From Betaproteobacteria bacterium (GTDB lineage: Bacteria > Pseudomonadota > Gammaproteobacteria > Burkholderiales > SG8-39), in assembly GCA_016195915.1 (NCBI GenBank), contig JACPYS010000008.1, positions 87,336 through 151,335 of the forward strand: DNA of 64,000 nt, in the 5' to 3' direction. The notes under the pieces are model-generated. The model did not search any database. It worked only from the letters and a program-made list of their open reading frames with translations, and had not been told where the DNA came from. The position numbers were made by a program, and so were the translations under genes. Positions 16,510 to 23,932 of the stretch are shown here, piece by piece. The first letter of the stretch is position 1. The number at the start of each line of letters is the position of its first letter.

Positions 16510-17217
16510 CTACCGCAAGCTGCTCGGCCTGATTTCCAGCCACTTTCGCCCCGGCGTACGCTCGACACGCACGAGATCCTGCGTCGGATTCATGCGATAG
16601 GTGAGAAAGCACAGGTCACGCACGCGCGAAAGGACACGGGCGGCAAAGAGGTCGGCGTTGGTTCCGCGGCAACGCGCGGAGCGAACCAGCAGGCCGTTCT
16701 GGTTCTGCTCCTTCAGGTAGCGTCCGAGTTGCTGCGTGTAGCGGTAATCGTGCCGGTCGAGCAGGCGCTTCTCACGACGCTCCTTGCCGCGCAAATCGAT
16801 CAGGATCGCGTCGCAGCGGACACGCAATATCCGTCGCTCGCCCACGATCTCGCGATCTTCCCGGGAAAAGCTGTCCGCGACGAACTCGTGCCAGTGATGG
16901 GCGGTTTCGTAGACCGTCGTCTCCAGTTCGAGCGAACCGTACCACACACCGTAAGCGAGGCCGTCGGAGAAGCGGGTGCCCTGGCCATTGAAATTCACAA
17001 ATGGGTAGTTGATGACCGCGCCGTAGTCGAACGGGCGCGTGATGAGCGGCGCGTCGCTCGGGACGCGCTCCGCCGACTCAGCTACCACAGCGACCGCCAG
17101 GTCCTCAGGGTCCTGCGACAGATCGTCGAACAGGTTCTGCGAATCGCGGATGCCCTTGATATTGCGCACCAGGTCGCCGTGAAAATCGACGACCTCCGCG
17201 AGCAGGTCCGCGTACAC
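16510..17217 (-). CDS. RES-domain toxin
   Basis: This 235-residue RES-family protein is the toxin of a RES-Xre module. Known RES toxins destroy NAD+ and are related to ADP-ribosyltransferases. The active-site pattern is visible in GTRFSDGLAYGVWYGSLELETTVYE, giving the conserved Arg, Tyr and Glu. The C-terminal half (LIDLRGKERREKRLLD, then QNGLLVRSARC) also follows the family. It begins at GTG 17217, six bases after the antitoxin stop, consistent with co-translation. Confidence 0.87.
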   Translation of the reverse strand: MYADLLAEVVDFHGDLVRNIKGIRDSQNLFDDLSQDPEDLAVAVVAESAERVPSDAPLITRPFDYGAVINYPFVNFNGQGTRFSDGLAYGVWYGSLELETTVYETAHHWHEFVADSFSREDREIVGERRILRVRCDAILIDLRGKERREKRLLDRHDYRYTQQLGRYLKEQNQNGLLVRSARCRGTNADLFAARVLSRVRDLCFLTYRMNPTQDLVRVERTPGRKWLEIRPSSLR

Positions 17218-17223
17218 GGTGCG

Positions 17224-17628
17224 CTAGCGGCGGCGCTCGAAGTCCAGAAAGCGCCGGACCGCCAGGATGCCTTCATACCCCTGCCGCAGCGTTTCCAGGG
17301 GTGTTCGGTCGCCAAACCTGCGGTTGGGCGTGCTCACCCATCGGTAGGCAAGGTCGCGGTCGTGCGGGAACAGGATGCGCAATGTCTTGTGTATTCCCAG
17401 CAAATGCCCCGCGCGCGCGAGCAGGTCGGTGCTGTCGGCCAGCGGATCGCCCTTGCGGTAACGGGCGACCGTTGCACGCGAATCGGGCGACAAGCCGAGC
17501 AGAGACGCCTGGTCGGGTGGCGAGATCTGCCAGTGATCGAACAGCCGCACCACCATCCTCGCAAGCCGCTTGCGGCTGTCCTGGCGGTGCAGGTCAATGT
17601 CGCGCACCGGGTCGAGGACGGAGCTCAT
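17224..17628 (-). CDS. Xre/MbcA/ParS-type antitoxin (DUF2384)
   Basis: This 134-residue antitoxin has an N-terminal Xre-like helix-turn-helix (RMVVRLFDHWQISPPDQASLLGL, then SRATVARYRKG) and a C-terminal DUF2384 domain (LLARAGHLLGIHKTLRILFP, then WVSTPNRRFGDRTPLETLRQG) that blocks the RES active site. It is the first gene of the operon; the ATG lies 25-46 bases from palindromic AT-rich sequence likely to be its operator. Confidence 0.88.
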   Translation of the reverse strand: MSSVLDPVRDIDLHRQDSRKRLARMVVRLFDHWQISPPDQASLLGLSPDSRATVARYRKGDPLADSTDLLARAGHLLGIHKTLRILFPHDRDLAYRWVSTPNRRFGDRTPLETLRQGYEGILAVRRFLDFERRR

Positions 17629-17652
17629 GGATTGGTTGCTCTGTCGTACATG

Positions 17653-17674
17653 ATACAGCTTATGTATTAAATAC
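17653..17674. promoter_or_regulatory. Palindromic promoter region of the RES-Xre operon
   Basis: This stretch upstream of the antitoxin is AT-rich in a GC-rich window. It holds ATACA-N5-TGTAT (17653-17667) overlapping GTATT-A-AATAC (17664-17674). Both are perfect inverted repeats. They lie where the promoter reading leftward should be, so they are probable antitoxin-complex operators. Confidence 0.45.
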
Positions 17675-17936
17675 TACCACCCGATCAACGGAAACTCAAA
17701 CGCCATGGCGGCGAAATCCGATCCCCCGGCTCCGGCGGCGATGCTCGGATACCAGCGCTAGATTCATCCCGGGCCGCTGCCCAATCCCACGAAGAAGGTG
17801 ACTGTGAGAAGGATGCGGTCTCGAAACTCGGTACGCCGCGCGATGGGTCGCGCCACGGATCTTCGATAAGCTTGCGTTTTCGACGCCGGGGACGCGCGGC
17901 AACCGCATTCCCAGAAGGTGACCGATCTCTCAGCTT

Positions 17937-18164
17937 TCAACCACGCGCATTTCCAAATGCTTGCCAAGGGCTTGCAGTGCTGCGGTGATGGATGCCGTGG
18001 CTGGGGGCCAGCTCGAAGCCAAGCCACCGAAGCTTGTTGGGGACGTCCGCCGCTTGAGCGCGGTTGGCGTCGCGGAAGTCTTCGGTCAACTCCTTCCAAG
18101 GACGCATGCGGAGGCACCGCGGAAGATCCTCGAGTCGCTGTACCGAAACGAACCGCCACCTCAC
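17937..18164 (-). pseudogene. Fragment resembling a RyR domain
   Basis: The frame contains RMRPWKELTEDFRDANRAQA followed by DVPNKLRWLGFELAP. This resembles the bacterial RyR domain core (PW-x-x-L-x-x-x-x-x-x-x-N-x-x-Q-A-D-x-x-x-x-K-L-x-x-x-G). The usual upstream and downstream halves are missing. What follows in this frame is unrelated, while another frame carries further helix-like sequence, suggesting a frameshift. I read it as a decayed gene fragment. The 17675-17936 stretch beside it shows nothing I recognise. Confidence 0.4.
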
Positions 18165-18333
18165 GCCAAGATGCGAACGTCCCCGGGAATAGTTGAGAAA
18201 CCCGCCGCGCGGAAATGCGCGTCGAAGGCGAAGGCGTGGTGAAACCGGTCCTGCCGCATCGGGGCGAAACTCGTCGCGTCCACGAAGCTGAAAGCGTGCT
18301 CGGAGAAAGCACAGTCCTCAAGGAAACTACCAA
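18161..18333 (-). pseudogene. C-terminal fragment of a PIN-domain toxin
   Basis: The reading frame ends with SFVDATSFAPMRQDRF, HHAFAFDAHFRAAGF and a short tail to a TGA. This is the C-terminal third of a VapC-type PIN domain, with the conserved D-A-T-S-F and F-D-x-H-F-x-x-A-G-F motifs. The N-terminal two thirds with the first aspartates are absent, and the upstream sequence in frame is unrelated. It is a truncated toxin remnant. Confidence 0.6.
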
Positions 18334-18375
18334 GGTCGCTTCCTAGACCGCCGGACGACACCCGGGCCGGTGCCG

Positions 18376-18640
18376 TATGACAAATCGGTCTTCCTGAACT
18401 GCCCGTTCGACAAGCAATACAAACCGCTTCCGGATGCGGTGCTGCGTCCAAGATTGCGGGTTCACCGCGCGCATTGCCTTACATGACATGGGGGGAACCG
18501 TGCGCGGCGCGTAGATTCTCGGCATGATTCGCGGGTCCCGCTACTCGATTCACGACTTGAGCAGGATCGTTGCTCCGCGGCTCAATATGGCCTTCGAATG
18601 CGGCATCTTTTGCGGCGCGCGGGATTGCGAAACCCGTGGC
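18376..18640 (+). pseudogene. Frameshifted, internally deleted remnant of a conserved cytosolic protein
   Basis: Pieces of one protein family appear in order but in different frames: DKSVFLNCPFDKQYKPL near 18378, then VQDCGFTARIALHDM near 18450, then SRYSIHDLSRI with LNMAFECGIFCGA near 18536-18620. Related intact proteins read V-F-I-N-C-P-F-D, D-C-G-F-x-x-R-x-A-L, Y-x-I-H-D-x-S-R, N-M-x-x-E-x-G-x-F-x-G-A. The helix between the second and third motifs is deleted, there is a frame change before DCGF, and a TAG follows. I know the motif order but not a named function. Confidence 0.55.
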
Positions 18641-18641
18641 G

Positions 18642-19994
18642 TCACTTCCGCAACCGCTGTTTGCCTGCCCCGGATGTCCTTGCGGCCCGTGCGCCGGCCG
18701 CGGCGTTGCGATCGCCCGCCCCGAGCAGATAGCGCCACGCTTCGATCACCTGAATACCGGAGGGCGCCTTGCGCGTGGGATGCGCGTGGGTCACCAGCAC
18801 CCGTGGCACGCGGGGATACCGGGCCGCGGCCCATTCCAGGGCACCGATTTCGCGTTCCCAGGTTTCGGCTCGCGCGAGCGACCAGCACACGTTGATGAGC
18901 TGCTCGGGGCGATCGCGATTCACCACCAGGTCGATTTCGCGCTCCCCGCCGACATAGGCGAGGTCCTCGCGCTCCCGGCGCCAGCGCAGGAATACGGCGG
19001 TCTCGAGTTTCTTCCCGACATCGACGCTGGGTTCGGCAACGAACGGATAGGCGAGCGACCAGTCGATCGTGTGCAGCTTCCTGGGATTGACGGCCTGCTT
19101 GCGCAGCGAACGCTCGGCGACCGGGACCGGAAATACCACGAACGATTCTTCGAGGAACCCGACATAGTGGTAGAGCGTGTCCTTGGCGAGCGCCAGTCCC
19201 TGCGAGCGAAAATCCTGGTAGAGCTTGTGAACGCTCAATAGGGAGGCCGGATTTCCCAGGCAATGCCGCAGCAGCAGCCGCAGCGCCTGGGGATTCGTCA
19301 CGCCATAGCGCTCGACCAGATCCTTGTAGAAGACGAGATCGACGTACTCCTTGCGGATGCGCGCTCGCAGCGGCTCCTCCGCAAGCACGATCTCGGGCAG
19401 GCCGCCGGTGCGCAGGTAATCCTCCAGCGCCGCCGCCATGCGGCTCTCCGACACGCGCGAATAGGGCTCGTGGCGCAGACCGCGAAACGCGAGAAATTCC
19501 GCGAACGACAGCGGAAACACCTCGAAGGAAACGCTGCGCCCGCGCAGACCGGTGGCGATTTCGCGCGCCAGCAGGTGCGACGAGGAGCCCGTGACGAACA
19601 GATGCACGTCCTCGGTATCGTGCAGCCGGCGGACGTACGCTTCCCAGGACGGCACGCCCTGCACTTCGTCGAAGAACAGGTATTTCTTGCGCCCCGCGAC
19701 CTCCGGATACAGCTCCTCGTGCGCCCGGAGGATCAGATCGAGTTCGCCCGGCCGGACCGGCAGCAGGCGGTCGTCCTCGAAGTTGAGGTACAGCATGCTG
19801 CGCGGGTCCGCGCCGCGCGCCTCGAGCCGGCGCATGGTGTCGTACAGGACATAGGTCTTGCCGCTGCGACGGATGCCGACCAGGGCCACCACCTTGCGCG
19901 AATCGAGCGGCAACCGGAGCGATCGCGGCACCGCCTGCGGCAGCGGCCGCTCGGAGAATTGCGTGAGGACGTACTTCAATGTTTCCTTATCCAT
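18642..19994 (-). CDS. AAA ATPase with DUF4143 (AAA_14 family)
   Basis: This 450-residue ATPase is of the archaeal-type ATP-binding group common in accessory regions. It has Walker A GIRRSGKT near residue 42, Walker B KKYLFFDEVQ, the sensor FVTGSSSHLLAREIATGLRG, and the C-terminal DUF4143 domain with YLRTGGLPE and the nuclease-like segment KLETAVFLRWRRER, then GGEREIDLVV. Start MDKETLKY was chosen since homologues begin there; a longer in-frame ORF reads into non-conserved sequence. The start codon lies in the loop of a 7-bp hairpin (19981-20002). Cellular role is unknown; the family is suspected of toxin-antitoxin or mobile-element functions. Confidence 0.85.
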   Translation of the reverse strand: MDKETLKYVLTQFSERPLPQAVPRSLRLPLDSRKVVALVGIRRSGKTYVLYDTMRRLEARGADPRSMLYLNFEDDRLLPVRPGELDLILRAHEELYPEVAGRKKYLFFDEVQGVPSWEAYVRRLHDTEDVHLFVTGSSSHLLAREIATGLRGRSVSFEVFPLSFAEFLAFRGLRHEPYSRVSESRMAAALEDYLRTGGLPEIVLAEEPLRARIRKEYVDLVFYKDLVERYGVTNPQALRLLLRHCLGNPASLLSVHKLYQDFRSQGLALAKDTLYHYVGFLEESFVVFPVPVAERSLRKQAVNPRKLHTIDWSLAYPFVAEPSVDVGKKLETAVFLRWRREREDLAYVGGEREIDLVVNRDRPEQLINVCWSLARAETWEREIGALEWAAARYPRVPRVLVTHAHPTRKAPSGIQVIEAWRYLLGAGDRNAAAGARAARTSGAGKQRLRK

Positions 19995-20002
19995 GAGGAA
20001 AC
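19981..20002 (-). promoter_or_regulatory. Hairpin enclosing the DUF4143 ATPase start codon
   Basis: GTTTCCT and AGGAAAC (19981-19987 and 19996-20002) form a perfect 7-bp stem with an 8-base loop holding the ATG. A TATAGT box reading leftward (about 20001-20006) lies so close that transcription would start at or near the ATG. This suggests a leaderless mRNA, or a palindromic operator sitting on the start codon. There is no Shine-Dalgarno sequence. Confidence 0.35.
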
Positions 20003-20093
20003 TATAGCGTATTTCATTCACTCGTGGAGAGGAAATAGAGCGTTCCATGGCGGGACCGGACGAGGAGGGCACCGTGCCGCTCCCGGGTCACGC

Positions 20094-20375
20094 TCAGCCG
20101 GGCTCGCTTCCCCGCGTTGCCCTTAAGTAGAGTCCCTTCTGCAGCCAGTCGTCTTTGCCCTCTTCGATCATCTGTACGAGCTCCAGGGCAAACAGGCCGG
20201 CGTCGTGGGCAAAGTCGAACACCTGGCCGATCGTGCGGATCGTTGCCGCTTCTTTGATGGCATCTTTGAAGAGCGTTTCCCAGAGGCCGCCGCCTGCGGA
20301 CGGGTCGAAGGGCAGCACGCTGGTACGCAGGAACTCGTCCTGCGACCACGGAAGTACGACATGGACAGTGCCCAT
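20094..20375 (-). CDS. Small hypothetical protein
   Basis: This 93-residue protein is not one I recognise. It has a coding-like composition and amphipathic helices (GGGLWETLFKDAIKEAATI, FDFAHDAGLFALELVQMIEEG), with no signal peptide. ATG 20375 is preferred over GTG 20384; neither has a ribosome site. The upstream 20376-20619 interval shows no convincing gene, so the protein may be the intact end of a larger decayed ORF. Confidence 0.45.
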   Translation of the reverse strand: MGTVHVVLPWSQDEFLRTSVLPFDPSAGGGLWETLFKDAIKEAATIRTIGQVFDFAHDAGLFALELVQMIEEGKDDWLQKGLYLRATRGSEPG

Positions 20376-20619
20376 TGAACACACAGAGCGAGAATACGTG
20401 GATGAACCCCTCCACCCTCCGCGTCACCGGCAACGTCGTAAGCGATCTGCGCTTCTGCGGCGGAGCGGTTCTGACCCGCGAACTGCTCGCCCCCGCTGCC
20501 GCGACCGCTGCCACGGCTGCGCAAAGGAAATGCCAGCGCGAAAGCAGGTGCGACGAAAAGTACGTGACGAATCGATATCCGCCTTTCCCCGGACACCGGC
20601 TCGTGCTAGGTTGAACTGC

Positions 20620-20995
20620 ATGAAGACAATTCCATCAGAACTCTTGGAGCAGGCGGTGGAACGGCTTAAAGCCGAATTCCAGCCTGAGCAGATTTTCCTG
20701 TTTGGCTCGCACGCCTGGGGCACGCCCCATGACGACAGCGACGTCGACCTGATGGTGATCGTGCGCGAAAGCGACGAGCGGGCGACCCTCGTTCACCTAT
20801 CGTGCGCTGCTCATAGCCGTGTTCGGGTTCCCGATACTGAGTTTGGGATGGACGTTGGATTTCTTCGAGCCGGTCGGCGTGCGCGTGGCGCTGTGGCTGC
20901 TCAGCGTGGTGTTCTATGCGCTTGCCACCACCGCGTTGAGGTGGATTCTCGAGTGGCTTGGCGGACGAGTGGGGAGACTTGGCGGGTTGCGTTAA
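20620..20995 (+). pseudogene. Truncated MNT nucleotidyltransferase joined to a membrane-protein fragment
   Basis: From ATG 20620 the frame opens as a minimal nucleotidyltransferase: EQIFLFGSHAWGTPHDDSDVD gives the G-S and D-x-D motifs, followed by LMVIVRESDERATL. Homology then stops abruptly near 20790. A different frame from 20792 to the TAA at 20995 encodes 67 residues with two hydrophobic segments (ALLIAVFGFPILSLGW and VALWLLSVVFYALATTAL) and a basic end. This reads as the tail of an unrelated membrane protein. The junction therefore looks like a recombination or deletion scar that left both genes broken. Confidence 0.55.
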
Positions 20996-21102
20996 TCGCT
21001 TTCGCCGAGATAACGGAAATCCCTCCCGCGGTCATCTCGATACCGTGGCGTCGAATTTCAGGCTAGACTGACCGGCATTCATTCGCCGATTTCTCCGCCG
21101 CC

Positions 21103-21663
21103 ATGGCGCTGTCATCTCCCAGGCCCGCCACTTACGAGGACCTCTTCGATCTGCCGGAAAATCTGGTGGGTGAAATCGTGAACGGCCGCCTTGTCACCCA
21201 CCCTCGTCCGGCGCCCAGGCATGCGCGAGCCTATTCCTCGCTTGGCTTCAAGCTGGGCGGGGCTTACGACGATGGCGTGGGCGGGCCTGGCGGCTGGTGG
21301 ATACTTGACGAACCCGAATTGCATCTGAACGCCGACATCCTGGTACCCGATCTCGCGGGTTGGCGCCGAGACAGAATGCCCAGGCTGCCCGACACGGCCT
21401 GGTTCGAACTTGCGCCGGACTGGGCGTGCGAAATCCTTTCCCCCTCTACCGCGCGCATCGATCGCGTCGAAAAGCTTCCCATATACGCCGCTCACGGCGT
21501 GCGGCATGCCTGGCTGGTTGATCCCGACGTGCGTACCCTGGAGGTGTTGGAGAACCGCGAAGGCAAGTGGCTGTTGCTGATGGCGCTGGAGGACGACGCC
21601 GGTGTGTGCCAGCCGCCGTTCGACGCCATCACCTTCAAGCTGGGCGGCCTCTGGGCGGATTAG
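21103..21663 (+). CDS. Uma2-family (DUF820) putative endonuclease
   Basis: This 186-residue protein has the Uma2/DUF820 PD-(D/E)xK-like fold: EIVNGRLVTHPRPAPRHARA with the family's early E and H, then ILVPDLAGWRRDRMP with the conserved P-D, WACEILSPSTARIDRVEKLPIYA with E-x-L-S-P-S and the Lys, and GVRHAWLVDPDVRTLEVLE. The family is abundant in accessory regions and presumed to be a nuclease, but its biological role is not established. It stands alone, followed by a PIN locus. Confidence 0.85.
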   Translation: MALSSPRPATYEDLFDLPENLVGEIVNGRLVTHPRPAPRHARAYSSLGFKLGGAYDDGVGGPGGWWILDEPELHLNADILVPDLAGWRRDRMPRLPDTAWFELAPDWACEILSPSTARIDRVEKLPIYAAHGVRHAWLVDPDVRTLEVLENREGKWLLLMALEDDAGVCQPPFDAITFKLGGLWAD

Positions 21664-21729
21664 CGGGCGGAGCAATTCAAACGTCAGTCCTGCGCCGCTC
21701 AAGCCCCGCATTGATTTTCTGTCCGTCCA

Positions 21730-21979
21730 TGCGGTTGCGGACCGGCACGAACGCTCCCGCATGCGCCTTTCGAGACCCCATCGGAGGCGCAGGCTCAACG
21801 CCGGACTGCAGGCGGGTCTGGGCGAGAAGCCGGTCCGGTCCCGCTCCACGCCGTTCGTCGTGCGGGCAAGCCCCATGGGACTGCGCGCCGGGTTCGACCC
21901 CGCCGGAGTCAACCAATTGGGCGACGATCTGGAGGCGGAAGACTTCCTGAAAAAGCCCCGCCGCACGAACAAGGCGTGA
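21730..21979 (+). pseudogene. VapB-type antitoxin with probable frameshift
   Basis: The C-terminal part is clear in the frame ending at 21979: RLNAGLQAGLGEK followed by RASPMGLRAGFDPAGVNQLG and LEAEDFLKK, which is the toxin-binding region of a VapB ribbon-helix-helix antitoxin. The expected N-terminal lead-in (F-R-D-x-I before N-A-G-L) is found in another frame as ACAFRDPI around 21770-21785, so one frameshift seems to separate the halves. An in-frame ATG at 21761 could still give a 72-residue product lacking the first strand. Its stop overlaps the toxin GTG. Confidence 0.5.
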
Positions 21980-22434
21980 TCGTTCCCGACGTCAACCTGT
22001 TGCTGTACGCGTACGATTCCGATTCACCTTTCCACGCCAGGGCTTCGGCGTGGTGGCGCAAGTGCCTGTCGGGGACCGAGCCGGTGGGATTGGCGCCTGT
22101 GGTGGCGTTCGGTTTCGCGCGCATCGCCACCCATTCCCGCGTATTCAGGAATCCGCTGACTCCGGCAGAAGTAGCCGGGCATATCCGTTCCTGGCTCGCG
22201 CAGTCCGTGGTGCAGATTCTGGAACCCCGCGGCGATCGCGTCGAGGCGGTGCTGAAGTTTCTGGAGGCGCTCGGCACGGCGGGGAACCTGGTGTCCGACG
22301 CGCAACTCGCGGCCCACACCGTCGAACACGGCGCCGTCCTGCACACGGCCGACGCGGATTTCCTCAGGTTCGCCGGCCTGCGGTGGTTCAATCCCTTGAC
22401 CGGCGCCCGCGGCGGACGAATGCCGAGAAGCTGA
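21976..22434 (+). CDS. PIN-domain toxin (VapC-like)
   Basis: This 152-residue PIN protein is of the VapC branch with the beginning VPDVNLLLYAYDSDSPFHARA. The acidic residues are D5, the E of LTPAEVAGH or nearby, D in NLVSDAQLAAHTVEHG, and D in LHTADADFLRF. A normal catalytic Glu in the central helix is not obvious: the segment GLAPVVAFGFARIATH has no acidic residue where family members often read S-W or E. GTG 21976 overlaps the stop of the damaged antitoxin. If the antitoxin is inactive the toxin must be silent or weak, and the odd centre fits that. Confidence 0.78.
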   Translation: MIVPDVNLLLYAYDSDSPFHARASAWWRKCLSGTEPVGLAPVVAFGFARIATHSRVFRNPLTPAEVAGHIRSWLAQSVVQILEPRGDRVEAVLKFLEALGTAGNLVSDAQLAAHTVEHGAVLHTADADFLRFAGLRWFNPLTGARGGRMPRS

Positions 22435-22582
22435 GGCTGCGTGCGGATCGCCGGTCTTGGCGAACATCTGGAACGAGACAGCGCAGTTCGCCTCGCAGCA
22501 TTTCGCGATCTCCTTGTTGGAGCCGGGTTCCTGCGCGCCGAAGTCGATCGACGGGACGCCGATCACGATATCATTCCGTCAA

Positions 22583-23899
22583 ATGCTGTTTGATCGTTAC
22601 GGTTTCGAGATTGGCACTTCGTCGGGCACGACGCGGGACGCCTACGTCGCCGGCTGCGACTGCGTGCTGTCGGCGAATGCAGGCGGCGACGTCCATCTGG
22701 CCGAGGCGCTGCAAGCCGATCCGGAATTCGCCCTCGGGCATGCCGCGCTTGCGCGTGCTTACTTCGTCGTAGCGAACGTCGTCGAGGCGAGGAAATCCGC
22801 GGCCCGCGCGCGCGAACTCGCCGAAAAGGCCACCCCGCGCGAGCGCAGCCACGTAAATGCGCTGTGCCTCGCGATCGAGGGAAAGCCGTTGGACGCGCTC
22901 GCCGCCACGCGCGAACACCTGCGCAAGTTCCCGCGCGACGCCATGGTCGCCGCGCCCGCGACCGGCGTGTTCGGCCTCATCGGGTTCAGCGGGCGGCAGG
23001 AGCGGGAACCGGAGCAGCTCGAGTTTCTCGACGCACTCGGGCCGCACCTCGGCGGAGACTGGTGGTTCGACTCCGTGCGCGCCTTCGCGCTGGAGGAGTG
23101 CGGGCGGCTCGGCGAAGCGCAGACGCTGATCGAGCGCAGCATGGCGGCGAACCCGCGCAATGCGCACGGCGCCCACATCAAGGCGCACGCGCTCTACGAA
23201 CTGGGTGAAGACGCGGCGGCGCTCTCGTACCTCGACGCGTGGATGCCCGATTACGCGCGCGAGGCGCTGCTGCACTGTCACCTTTCCTGGCACGTAGCCA
23301 TGTTCTCGCTTTCGCTGGGGCAGATGGAAAAGGCCTGGTGCGTCTACGAGCGGCAGGTGCATCCTGGGGGCACAACGGAATCGCCGATTGACGGCTCGTG
23401 GGGCCCGGCGATAAACGCCGTAACCGACGCCGCAGCCTTCCTGTGGCGCGCCGAACTCGCCGGACAACCGCGGCGCGCGGATCTCTGGTCGCAGGTGCGC
23501 GACTATGCGCAGGAATCGTTTCCGAAAACCGGCATCTCCTTCGTGGACGTGCATGCGGCAGTCGCGCTCGCGGCGAACGGCCGCGACGTTTCGGATCTGG
23601 TCGCGGAACTGCGCGAGCGAGAAGCGCGCGGCAAGCTGCCCGCAGGAAACGTCGTGTACCGGCTCGCCGAAGGCTTGCAAGCGTACGATCGCGGGGACTG
23701 GGCGGACGCCATCGGCATCCTCGAGACGGCGTTGCCCGAGACGGTGCGCATCGGCGGCAGCCGCGCGCAGCGCGACCTGGTCGAATACACGCTCCTTGCC
23801 GCGTACCTGAAGGACGGGCGCGCAGCGCACGCAAAGGCGCTGATTGCGCGGCGCGCCGACCGCAGGCCCTCGGTGCCAGTCGCCGGCTTCGTGAACTGA
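22583..23899 (+). CDS. TPR-repeat protein (TTC38-like)
   Basis: This 438-residue soluble helical-repeat protein resembles the TTC38 family: DRYGFEIGTSSGTTRDAYVAG, HLAEALQADPEFALGHAALAR, and the paired HVNALCLAIEGKPLDALAATREHL. Later helices (GGDWWFDSVRAFALEECGR, HCHLSWHVAMFSLSLG) are also typical. ATG 22583 was chosen because family members begin at this point. No catalytic motif is visible, so it is probably a scaffold. It lies upstream of a GST with 33 bases between. Confidence 0.8.
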   Translation: MLFDRYGFEIGTSSGTTRDAYVAGCDCVLSANAGGDVHLAEALQADPEFALGHAALARAYFVVANVVEARKSAARARELAEKATPRERSHVNALCLAIEGKPLDALAATREHLRKFPRDAMVAAPATGVFGLIGFSGRQEREPEQLEFLDALGPHLGGDWWFDSVRAFALEECGRLGEAQTLIERSMAANPRNAHGAHIKAHALYELGEDAAALSYLDAWMPDYAREALLHCHLSWHVAMFSLSLGQMEKAWCVYERQVHPGGTTESPIDGSWGPAINAVTDAAAFLWRAELAGQPRRADLWSQVRDYAQESFPKTGISFVDVHAAVALAANGRDVSDLVAELREREARGKLPAGNVVYRLAEGLQAYDRGDWADAIGILETALPETVRIGGSRAQRDLVEYTLLAAYLKDGRAAHAKALIARRADRRPSVPVAGFVN

Positions 23900-23932
23900 G
23901 ACAACGATAGACAACCGCAGCGCACCGCGAAG

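Noticed and set aside
20375..20614. 79-codon plus-strand ORF upstream of the MNT fragment
   Set aside because: No start signal, no family similarity and low-complexity Ala/Thr content; probably non-coding.
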